DNA of 5,381 nt, from the NCBI GenBank assembly GCA_044356745.1, contig JBIKVP010000104.1, positions 1 through 5,381 on the forward strand, read 5' to 3'. Shown piece after piece: positions 1 through 5,381 of this stretch. Every line of letters starts with the position of its first letter. The first letter of the stretch is position 1. The DNA comes from JBIKVP01 sp044356745 (GTDB taxonomy: Bacteria > Pseudomonadota > Alphaproteobacteria > Rhizobiales > Beijerinckiaceae). Made by a program: the position numbers and the translations under genes. The notes beneath the pieces were generated by a model. It did not search any database. It was not told the origin of the DNA and saw nothing but the letters and a program-made list of their open reading frames with translations.

Positions 1-53
1 CGGTGGCGTTTCAAAAGCTCCTGACGTTGGTCTGGTTCTAAAAGCGTACCCAT
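1..53 (-). CDS. IS630-family transposase, N-terminal fragment (runs off the left edge)
   Basis: On the minus strand an ATG at 53-51 opens a frame reading MGTLLEPDQRQELLKRH, which then leaves the window. This resembles the start of IS630-family (Tc1/mariner-related DDE) transposases, where a short lead-in of the type LLxPxxRxxLxxxHR precedes the helix-turn-helix that binds the inverted repeats. Only 17 codons are visible, so no catalytic residues can be checked. The ATG lies about 65 bases inside the element, a usual distance. The in-frame codons just upstream run into a TGA stop, which supports this start. No well-spaced ribosome binding site is evident: the nearest purine stretch is about 20 bases upstream. 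The family assignment is from recalled similarity, and is strengthened by the matching C-terminal piece at the other end of the window. Confidence 0.75.
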   Translation of the reverse strand, partial: MGTLLEPDQRQELLKRH

Positions 54-90
54 ACCAAATTGGAATCAAAACAACCTTAATAAAAAGATA

Positions 91-119
91 ACGCCAACTC
101 TTCACTCACGAGGGGTATA
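91..119 (-). repeat. IS terminal inverted repeat, left copy
   Basis: Read inward from the element edge (119 down to 91), the sequence is tatacccctc, five variable bases, tgaagagttgg, then cgt. It matches the edge at 5259-5287 at 23 of 29 positions: the first 10 bases and the 11-base block tgaagagttgg are identical, and all five bases between them differ. Such conserved blocks with a variable spacer are typical of transposase-binding terminal repeats. Confidence 0.85.
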
Positions 120-1399
120 TTAAAGAAAATCCACATCCTATTGGAGAAAAACATAAGTTAGACCGTGCGGCAACTGATACAATTTATAATCGTGTTCACG
201 GTCAATATCATCCATTTTTCCGCCAACTTCTGGAAGAGCGCGGTTATTACGACATTTTTATTTTCAATAAAGACGGCAATCTGGTCTACACTGTTTTCAA
301 GGAAGAAGACTTCAGCACGAATTTTAAAAATGGAGGGGAGTGGGCAGCCACTGATCTTGGCGAAGCTTATCGTTCAGGAATGAAAGGTGCCAAAGGATCA
401 ATCAATTTTTATGATTTCAAGCCCTATGCGCCCAGTAACAATTTGCCTGCAGCCTTTATTTCAACCCCGATTTACGATGGTGAAAACGTGGTGGGTGTTT
501 TTGCTTTTCAGATGCCGATTGAGCGCATCAACACAATTATGAGCCAGACATCTGGAATGGGAAAAACAGGAGAAACAATTATTGCCGGTGCCGATGGTTA
601 TATGCGCAACAATTCACGTTTCACCAAAGAAGACGATATTCTGGTGACAAAATTTAATACGACAATCGTGAGCCATATTTTTAAAGGTGAGAAAAACTTC
701 CATCGTTTTTCAGGATATCGTAGCATTGTAGCTAACGGTGTTGGTAGCTCACTGTCATTTCATGGTGCTCAATGGGCAGTGATTGCATTACAAGATGATG
801 TGGAAGTGACAGAGCCACTACATAACATGCAGATGTCAATGATGATAGCGTCCTTGTCTATTCTTGGTTTAATTGCGGCTATAGGTTATTCTCTGGCTCT
901 ATCACTCACCAACCCTATGAATGGCGCGATTAACTCGCTTGCATTGCTTGCGAAAGGTGACACCAACTTTAAAACGCAAGGCCTTGATCGCGTTGATGAG
1001 ATCGGAGACATTAATCGCTCCATCAGCGTTTTTCAAAAAAATGCCATTGAACGCGATGAGCTGGCCAAGCAGGTCGATAATGAACGTCAGCGCGAATATA
1101 TGCGGCAGATTGAGCTTGAAAAGCGTATCCATGAATTTAAAGGTCAGATTAGTGTTGTGCTTCATTCAGCGGATAAAGGCACGTATGTGATGCGTGAAAC
1201 AGCTGATAAGCTTACCGATGTTTCAACCGATGCGAATAACCGTGCGGAAGCTGCACAGGTTGCCGCTCAAAGCTCATCGGGGAATGTCCAAGCTGTGGCT
1301 GCTGCAGGCGAGGAGTTGTCTGCTTCTATTCGTGAAATCGCAACACAAGCACAAAAAACCAGCAACATTGTGCAGCGTGCGACCGAAATTGCGCAATAG
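118..1399 (+). pseudogene. MCP upstream fragment: sensor remainder, membrane helix, HAMP and start of signalling domain
   Basis: This part runs from the IS edge to the TAG at 1397-1399. An ATG-to-stop reading would give a 339-residue frame from 380, but the same frame is open back to the IS and encodes recognisable sensor sequence (for example EERGYYDIFIFNKDGNLVY), so ATG 380 is not the native start. The sensor continues with FYDFKPYAPSNNLPAAF and GVFAFQMPIERI, a pattern I associate with Cache-type extracellular sensors of alphaproteobacterial MCPs; its ligand cannot be told. A hydrophobic helix (MMIASLSILGLIAAIGYSLA) leads into HAMP (LTNPMNGAINSLALLAKGD, then DEIGDINRSISVFQKNA). The fragment ends in the signalling helix after AAAGEELSASIREIATQAQ, before the hairpin tip, so any product would lack the CheA/CheW contact site. 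It would also lack the first membrane helix. Confidence 0.85.
1397..1399 (+). other. In-frame amber (TAG) codon in the MCP signalling domain
   Basis: The frame reads GCG CAA TAG ACG GAT CGG GAT GTG, so the protein would be AQ-stop-TDRDV. The same frame continues unbroken for 272 codons with textbook MCP sequence. No base insertion or deletion is needed, so this is a point nonsense change rather than a frameshift. A glutamine codon CAG changed to TAG by one C-to-T transition is the simplest origin and would suit the coiled-coil context. The window shows no sign that UAG is recoded: secA and the transposase pieces contain no in-frame TAG. Confidence 0.85.
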
Positions 1400-2218
1400 A
1401 CGGATCGGGATGTGTCAGGTCTTTCTGAAGCCGCAGAACGCATTGGTGCCGTTGTCGAGATGATTCAGGCAATTGCGGCGCAAACAAATCTTCTTGCACT
1501 TAATGCCACCATTGAAGCTGCACGGGCAGGGGAATCCGGAAAAGGCTTTGCGGTTGTTGCGCAGGAAGTGAAAAATCTCTCCGCACAAACGGCGCGAGCA
1601 ACCGATGAAATCGCGACACAAATCGGTGCGATCCAAGGATCAACACGAACAACTGTTGATGCCATTCGCGCCATTTCAGGTATTATTGCCGATATTGATA
1701 CACTAACAACAACCATTGCTGTTGCTGTTGAAGAGCAGGATGCGGCGACACAGGAAATTTCACAATCAATTACACTTGCGGCTAATGGCAGTGCTGAAGT
1801 TACTGAAAATATGACAATTGTTTCGAGTGTCATTGGTGAAACAAGCGTTCAGGCAAATCGTGTGATTACGGTTTCGGAAGATCTGACATCTATGTCAAAG
1901 TCACTTTCGTTTGCCGTTGATAATTTTCTGAATGCCGTGGCGTCTGAAGTCAAAGAGCGTCGTAAATTCTTACGTGATAGCGTTGAAAAGCCCGTCACTG
2001 TGATTTTCGCGGGGCAAAAACAACAAACCATGCTCGTCAACGTCAGTCAGGGCGGTGCGTGTATCAAATTATTGCCAAATATTGGCTCTGGTGTTGGTGT
2101 AGAAGTAGAAGTACCTGGGCATGGTTTTGTACAGGGTCGATGTATTTGGACAACTTCTGAACATTGCGGTGTGAAATTTGCCCAAGAGTTAACCCGTCCT
2201 CGCGATAAGGCGGCTTAA
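1400..2218 (+). pseudogene. MCP downstream fragment: signalling hairpin tip plus PilZ domain
   Basis: This is the part after the amber codon. A possible GTG start at 1412 would give a 268-residue soluble protein, but no separate ribosome binding site is visible, so independent expression is doubtful. It starts with the most conserved MCP segment, QTNLLALNATIEAARAGE then SGKGFAVVAQEVKNLS, the hairpin tip that binds CheA and CheW. The descending helix follows, with EEQDAATQEISQSI. After it (about 1955-2200) comes a PilZ domain, the cyclic di-GMP receptor fold. It shows the two usual binding motifs: RRKFLR at 1958-1975 (the RxxxR box) and NVSQGGA at 2039-2059 (the D/NxSxxG box), followed by a short beta-rich stretch with CIWTTSEHCGVKF. 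Both motifs are intact, so the domain probably bound c-di-GMP before the gene was broken. Confidence 0.85.
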
Positions 2219-2247
2219 ATAGCCTATAAAACAGAGGGGGTGACTTT

Positions 2248-2272
2248 AAAAGGAGCTTCGGCTCCTTTTTTC
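2248..2272 (+). terminator. Intrinsic terminator after the MCP gene
   Basis: A perfect hairpin has stem GGAGC (2252-2256), a TTCG tetraloop (2257-2260) and stem GCTCC (2261-2265). It is extended by four A-T pairs from the preceding A run (2248-2251) and is followed by six T (2266-2271). The C(UUCG)G tetraloop is unusually stable. It lies 30 bases after the MCP stop and separates the MCP unit from secA, so secA should have its own promoter downstream. The A tract on the left could allow weak function on the opposite strand as well. Confidence 0.92.
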
Positions 2273-2373
2273 TTTATGCACACATGCATCACGTGTCACT
2301 TTTTGTCATCCCAGATAAGACCTTGCACTAGACCTCGCCACAATTCACGCTTACATCGTTATTCAAACGGAAT

Positions 2374-2380
2374 AAGGAAG
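2374..2380 (+). promoter_or_regulatory. secA ribosome binding site
   Basis: AAGGAAG lies eight bases before the ATG at 2389 and supports that start. The leader between the terminator and the ATG (2273-2388) holds no open frame of interest and no convincing SecM-like arrest peptide, which in any case belongs to gammaproteobacteria. The promoter must lie in this stretch but I could not place it with confidence. Confidence 0.75.
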
Positions 2381-2388
2381 CAGATAAT

Positions 2389-5208
2389 ATGTTTGGGGCA
2401 CTGGCACGTAAAATCTTTGGATCCACAAATGATCGTCGGGTAAAGGGGTATCGTCCTAAAGTGGAGGCGATCAATGCTTTGGAAGAAGAGCTTAAAGCGC
2501 TTTCCGATGATGCCTTAAAAGCGCGGACAATCACTTTCCGTGAACAGCTTGCCAATGGTACAAATCTTGATGATTTGCTTGTGCCTGCATTTGCTACAGT
2601 GCGCGAAGCATCACGCCGTGTTCTTAAGATGCGTCATTTTGATGTGCAGATGATTGGTGGAATGGTGCTTCACGATGGAGCTATCGCTGAAATGAAAACG
2701 GGCGAGGGTAAAACTCTCGTCGCCACGCTACCTGTATATCTCAATGCTCTTTCAGGAAAAGGAGTCCATGTTGTTACGGTGAATGACTATCTTGCCTCAC
2801 GCGATGCTGAATGGATGGGGCGGCTTTATCGCTTTTTAGGATTATCAGTTGGCGTAATTGTGCATGGCCTTGATGATCGTGAACGTCTTGAAGCCTATGC
2901 CTGTGACATCACCTATGGCACGAATAACGAGTATGGCTTTGATTATCTGCGTGACAATATGAAATATGAGTTCGGGCAGATGGTGCAGCGTGGCCACACG
3001 TTCGCGATTGTTGATGAAGTCGATTCGATTCTTGTCGATGAGGCGCGCACCCCTTTGATTATTTCAGGGCCGCTTGATGATCGCTCTGAGCTTTATAACA
3101 AAATTGATGCTCTTATTCCGCGCCTGACGCGTGAGCATTATGATCTTGACGAAAAACAGCGCGCTGTTTCTCTGACTGAAACAGGAAATGAGGCGATTGA
3201 AGAGCTATTACGTGAAGAAGGCTTATTGAAGGGGGATGAAGATCTTTATGATGCTGCCAGTGCAACTGTTGTGCATCACGTTAATCAAGCGCTTCGTGCA
3301 CACACTCTTTATCAGCGCGATAAAGATTATATTGTCCGCAACGGTGACGTTGTTATCATTGATGAGTTTACAGGGCGTATGATGCCAGGGCGCCGTTATT
3401 CAGAGGGGTTACATCAAGCGCTTGAGGCAAAAGAGAAGGTGCAAGTTCAACCTGAAAACCAAACGCTTGCATCCATCACCTTCCAAAATTATTTCCGCCT
3501 TTACGACAAATTGGCAGGTATGACGGGAACCGCATCCACGGAAGCTGATGAGTTTCTGGAGATTTATAATCTCTCTGTTGTTGACATTCCCACAAATTTA
3601 CCAGTTCTGCGCGTTGATGAAGACGACGAAGTGTATCGCACCGAAGAAGAAAAATATCGCGCCATCGTTGCTGAAATTGCCGATTGTCATCGCCGTGGAC
3701 AACCTGTTCTCGTGGGAACAACATCTATCGAGAAATCAGAGCAGCTTTCTGCATTTATGAGCGATCGTGAAACGATTAGAAAAATAGCTGTCAATCTTGA
3801 AGTGCGCCTTAAAGATTTTAAAGATGGGCGCGATGATGAGCTTATTAAAGAGATCAAAGAATTAAGTGCCTATCTGTTTGACCTAGCAAAAACAAAAGGC
3901 AAAGATCCTGCAATTCCTCATCAAGTGCTGAATGCCCGTTTTCATGAGCAGGAAGCGTTTATCGTAGCACAAGCAGGTGTTCCAGGCGGAGTGACCATTG
4001 CCACGAACATGGCAGGACGTGGAACGGACATTAAGTTAGGCGGCAGTGCCGAGATGCGTATTCTAAAAGAGTTAGGTGATCTTGAAGAAGGTGCTGAGCG
4101 TAACGCCAAGGAAGAGCAAATTCGCGCTGAAATTGAGGTTCTCAAACAGAAAGCGCTTGCAGCGGGTGGCCTTTATGTCATCGGTACAGAACGTCACGAA
4201 AGCCGACGCATTGATAACCAGTTACGTGGCCGTTCAGGACGTCAAGGCGATCCGGGGCGCTCGAAATTTTTCTTATCGCTTCAAGATGACTTGATGCGGA
4301 TTTTCGGCTCTGAGCGCATGGATAGCATGTTGCAGCGTCTTGGTCTTCAGGACGGAGAGGCAATTATCCATCCGTGGATCAATAAGGCAGTTGAAAAAGC
4401 GCAAGGCAAGGTTGAGGCGCGCAACTTTGATACACGTAAAAACATTCTCAAATACGATAACGTGATGAATGATCAGCGCAAAGTTGTCTTTGAACAGCGC
4501 CGTGATTTCATGGGGCAAAAAGATGTATTAGAGACTATTGATGATATGCGTGAGGAAATTGTCAACGATCTGGTCGATAAACATATTCCTAAAGATGCTT
4601 ATCCTGAGCAGTGGAAAACGGAAGATCTCAAATTTGCGGTACGTCACGTGCTTAATCTTGATCTTCCCGTAGATGATTGGGCAAAAGAAGAAGGTATTGC
4701 CGAAGAAGAAGTCCGCGAGCGTTTGCAAAAAGCGGCATCTGAGGCTTATATATCACGACGTGAGCGCAATACGCCTGATGTGATGGGGCAGGTGGAAAAG
4801 CAGGTGCTTTTACAAACGCTTGATCATCTATGGCGCGAACACATTGTGACCTTAGAACATTTGCGTCAAGTTATCGGTTGGCGCGGCTATGCTCAGCGCG
4901 ATCCGCTTAACGAGTATAAAGCTGAAGCGTTTGAGCTATTTGATCGTATGATTGGTGATTTGCGTGAACATGTTACAGGTCAGCTTATGCGTGTTGAGGT
5001 TGTTTTTGAACCGCAAGAGCTTTCTCCCCCCCCGATGATTGGCAGTCATATTAATCCGCTAACCGGTGAAGATGAAATGGCGGATTATATTGATCCTGCT
5101 CTGCGCGATCCAAGTGACCCAAAAACATGGGGTAAGGTAGGGCGTAATGATCCATGTCCATGTGGCTCAGGCAAAAAATACAAGCATTGTCATGGGGTTC
5201 TGGCCTAA
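2389..5208 (+). CDS. secA: Preprotein translocase subunit SecA (ATPase motor)
   Basis: SecA is the peripheral ATPase that binds SecYEG at the inner membrane and drives unfolded preproteins across it using ATP; it is essential in bacteria. The 939-residue frame is complete from MFGALARKIFGS to the zinc tail. Visible motifs: Walker A MKTGEGKT (102-109), Walker B DEVDS (209-213) followed by ILVDEARTPLIISG leading into the preprotein cross-linking domain, GMTGTAST (377-384), TTSIEKSE (444-451), NMAGRGTD (540-547) and the arginine-finger motif QLRGRSGRQGD (611-621). The helical scaffold segment includes KAQGKVEARNFDTRKNILKY. The C-terminus carries the zinc and SecB-binding motif with C923, C925, C934 and H935. 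It is longer than the E. coli protein (901 aa), partly from an insertion at about residues 458-505 in the second nucleotide-binding domain. An eight-C run (5026-5033) lies in the C-terminal linker. It has its own RBS and follows a terminator, so it is probably monocistronic. All key residues are present, and I see no sign of decay. Confidence 0.98.
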   Translation: MFGALARKIFGSTNDRRVKGYRPKVEAINALEEELKALSDDALKARTITFREQLANGTNLDDLLVPAFATVREASRRVLKMRHFDVQMIGGMVLHDGAIAEMKTGEGKTLVATLPVYLNALSGKGVHVVTVNDYLASRDAEWMGRLYRFLGLSVGVIVHGLDDRERLEAYACDITYGTNNEYGFDYLRDNMKYEFGQMVQRGHTFAIVDEVDSILVDEARTPLIISGPLDDRSELYNKIDALIPRLTREHYDLDEKQRAVSLTETGNEAIEELLREEGLLKGDEDLYDAASATVVHHVNQALRAHTLYQRDKDYIVRNGDVVIIDEFTGRMMPGRRYSEGLHQALEAKEKVQVQPENQTLASITFQNYFRLYDKLAGMTGTASTEADEFLEIYNLSVVDIPTNLPVLRVDEDDEVYRTEEEKYRAIVAEIADCHRRGQPVLVGTTSIEKSEQLSAFMSDRETIRKIAVNLEVRLKDFKDGRDDELIKEIKELSAYLFDLAKTKGKDPAIPHQVLNARFHEQEAFIVAQAGVPGGVTIATNMAGRGTDIKLGGSAEMRILKELGDLEEGAERNAKEEQIRAEIEVLKQKALAAGGLYVIGTERHESRRIDNQLRGRSGRQGDPGRSKFFLSLQDDLMRIFGSERMDSMLQRLGLQDGEAIIHPWINKAVEKAQGKVEARNFDTRKNILKYDNVMNDQRKVVFEQRRDFMGQKDVLETIDDMREEIVNDLVDKHIPKDAYPEQWKTEDLKFAVRHVLNLDLPVDDWAKEEGIAEEEVRERLQKAASEAYISRRERNTPDVMGQVEKQVLLQTLDHLWREHIVTLEHLRQVIGWRGYAQRDPLNEYKAEAFELFDRMIGDLREHVTGQLMRVEVVFEPQELSPPPMIGSHINPLTGEDEMADYIDPALRDPSDPKTWGKVGRNDPCPCGSGKKYKHCHGVLA

Positions 5209-5258
5209 AAGTATTCAATGCGACGTGTTTTGATACATAAATCAATATAGTTGTTAAG
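5209..5258. other. Short remnant between secA stop and downstream IS
   Basis: These 50 AT-rich bases are all that remains of the native secA downstream region before the IS edge. They hold no convincing terminator hairpin; the only pairing seen is a five-base ttgat/atcaa stem around 5230-5245 without a T run. A ten-codon ATG frame at 5218 has no support as a gene. Whatever normally follows secA has been displaced by the element. Confidence 0.6.
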
Positions 5259-5287
5259 TATACCCCTCACATTTGAAGAGTTGGTGT
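5259..5287 (+). repeat. IS terminal inverted repeat, right copy
   Basis: Read inward from 5259: tatacccctc, acatt, tgaagagttgg, tgt. This matches the reverse complement of 91-119 at 23 of 29 positions, with two identical blocks of 10 and 11 bases around a fully different five-base spacer. The transposase stop codon (5267-5269) lies inside the repeat. Confidence 0.85.
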
Positions 5288-5381
5288 CTGAAGTATTTTG
5301 AAGTTATCGGATAGGCGGTCAACCCATAATCGTGCTTTTTGCGGAAAAGTGGTATTCAGGAAGCCAAGGATGGCCTTCACG
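5267..5381 (-). CDS. IS630-family transposase, C-terminal fragment (runs off the right edge)
   Basis: On the minus strand the frame from the right edge gives 37 residues, starting VKAILGFLNTTFPQKARLWV and continuing with RLSDNFKIL to end QM, then TGA at 5269-5267. The segment with FxxxFP, then W, then a closing RxSDNFKIL resembles the C-terminal tail of IS630-family transposases, where the short region after the last catalytic acidic residue ends close to the element edge. The DDE catalytic triad lies outside the window. The stop overlaps the terminal repeat, which is usual for compact IS elements. This gene converges on secA, its 3' end lying 58 bases from the secA stop. It belongs to the same element type as the fragment at 1-53, though not necessarily to the same copy. 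Confidence 0.75.
   Translation of the reverse strand, partial: VKAILGFLNTTFPQKARLWVDRLSDNFKILQTPTLQM

Larger units (their letters stand above)
1..119 (-). mobile_element. IS630-family insertion sequence, transposase-start end (partial)
   Basis: This is the terminal part of an insertion sequence that continues beyond the left edge of the window. It holds an imperfect terminal inverted repeat (91-119) and the start of a minus-strand transposase (53 down to 1). The family is assigned from the transposase N-terminus and from the TA dinucleotides at the outer edge, since IS630-family elements insert at and duplicate TA. The exact edge is ambiguous by two bases because the boundary reads TATA (116-119). 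On the other side of the edge an MCP reading frame starts abruptly in mid-domain, which shows the element landed inside that gene. The other end of the same element type is seen at 5259-5381. Confidence 0.85.
118..2218 (+). pseudogene. Methyl-accepting chemotaxis protein with C-terminal PilZ domain; 5'-truncated by an IS and interrupted by an amber codon
   Basis: This is the remnant of a transmembrane chemoreceptor that would sense a periplasmic ligand and control the CheA/CheW kinase complex. A single plus-strand frame continues from the IS edge to the TAA at 2216-2218 with one interruption, TAG at 1397-1399. Domains in order are: the distal part of a periplasmic Cache-like sensor (about 119-800), a membrane helix (about 836-904), HAMP (about 905-1065), the coiled-coil signalling domain (about 1130-1930) and a PilZ domain (about 1955-2200). 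The first membrane helix and the proximal sensor are missing, because the frame enters in mid-domain (YIKENPHPIGEKHKLDRA) directly at the IS end. No start codon with a ribosome binding site replaces the lost 5' end; the first in-frame ATG is at 380, inside the sensor, with AGGA abutting it. A terminator follows the gene at 2248-2272. Two lesions make a working receptor very unlikely; the family call is firm. Confidence 0.9.
5259..5381 (-). mobile_element. IS630-family insertion sequence, transposase-end side (partial)
   Basis: The element begins at TATACCCC (5259-5266) and runs off the right edge. It contains the terminal repeat (5259-5287) and the 3' end of a minus-strand transposase. Beyond the repeat its sequence is unlike the left IS end, as expected for the opposite end of the same element type. 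The transposase strand is minus at both window ends, so the elements lie in the same orientation. The flanking TA again fits IS630-type insertion. Confidence 0.85.

Noticed and set aside
165..383. A 72-residue plus-strand open frame
   Set aside because: It lies in another frame over the MCP sensor, has no ribosome binding site and shows no recognisable family. It is a shadow of the MCP frame.
380..1399. A stand-alone 339-residue protein starting at ATG 380
   Set aside because: The same frame is open upstream to the IS edge and encodes recognisable sensor sequence; the ATG is inside the domain and the AGGA before it abuts it. It is part of the MCP remnant, not a separate gene.
1397..1412. UAG recoding or programmed readthrough of the MCP
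   Set aside because: No recoding signal or second example is visible in the window, and the gene is already broken by an IS. Simple nonsense mutation is the more economical reading, though the tRNA set was not available to check.
1465..1833. A 122-residue minus-strand open frame opposite the MCP signalling domain
   Set aside because: It is an antisense shadow of a strongly conserved coding region; its composition mirrors the alanine- and serine-rich coding strand.
2278..2298. Imperfect palindrome around ACACATGCATCACGTGT as an operator or hairpin
   Set aside because: Only about four base pairs hold, with no repeat elsewhere. This is within chance.
2303..2332. Possible secA promoter with -35 TTGTCA (2303-2308)
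   Set aside because: The -35 is five of six to consensus, but no reasonable -10 sits 16-18 bases downstream. TTGCAC at 2323 also lacks a good partner. Not strong enough to annotate.
5218..5250. Ten-codon ATG frame after secA
   Set aside because: It is too short, with no ribosome binding site and no recognisable sequence.
1..5381. A cargo-carrying composite transposon with MCP and secA as cargo
   Set aside because: The cargo is an essential housekeeping gene and a fragment of a receptor that the IS itself interrupts. Independent insertions or an assembly boundary are more likely than a mobile unit.

Overview
The window looks like a low-to-mid G+C (roughly 45% by eye) alphaproteobacterial chromosome segment. 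The best taxonomic evidence is SecA: its N-terminus (MFGALARKIFGS, VKGYRPKVEAINALE) and its C-terminal zinc motif ending CPCGSGKKYKHCHG follow the alphaproteobacterial pattern. The large chemotaxis receptor with a C-terminal PilZ domain also fits free-living or formerly motile alphaproteobacteria. I cannot name a genus.

Layout, left to right. Bases 1-119 are the end of an IS630-family insertion sequence, carrying the first 17 codons of its transposase on the minus strand. It abuts, at a TATA sequence, a methyl-accepting chemotaxis protein (MCP) gene on the plus strand (about 118-2218) that has lost its 5' part. The remaining MCP frame runs open through the rest of a periplasmic sensor, one membrane helix, HAMP, signalling domain and PilZ domain, except for one in-frame amber codon at 1397-1399, just before the kinase-contacting hairpin tip. 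The MCP is therefore a pseudogene with two independent lesions. A strong intrinsic terminator (2248-2272) closes that unit. A leader of about 115 bases with a Shine-Dalgarno sequence precedes a complete, apparently functional secA (2389-5208, 939 aa). Fifty bases after the secA stop, a second IS630-type end begins (5259-5381), carrying the last 37 codons and stop of the same kind of transposase, again on the minus strand.

The two IS ends are the opposite ends (5' and 3') of one element type in the same orientation and share an imperfect 29-base terminal repeat. The retained IS lengths are nearly equal (119 and 123 bases), so the window may be a whole assembly contig that stops where a repeated IS begins. 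Two direct copies, or one copy closing a circle or tandem repeat, would look the same from here.

Biologically this is an essential gene (the secretion motor ATPase) beside a decaying chemoreceptor in an IS-rich genome, as seen in lineages losing motility or in genome reduction. I found no new multi-gene system, CRISPR array, tRNA or rRNA. The most distinctive items are the double lesion of an otherwise intact receptor, the MCP-PilZ architecture, and an insertion of about 47 residues within the second nucleotide-binding domain of SecA.
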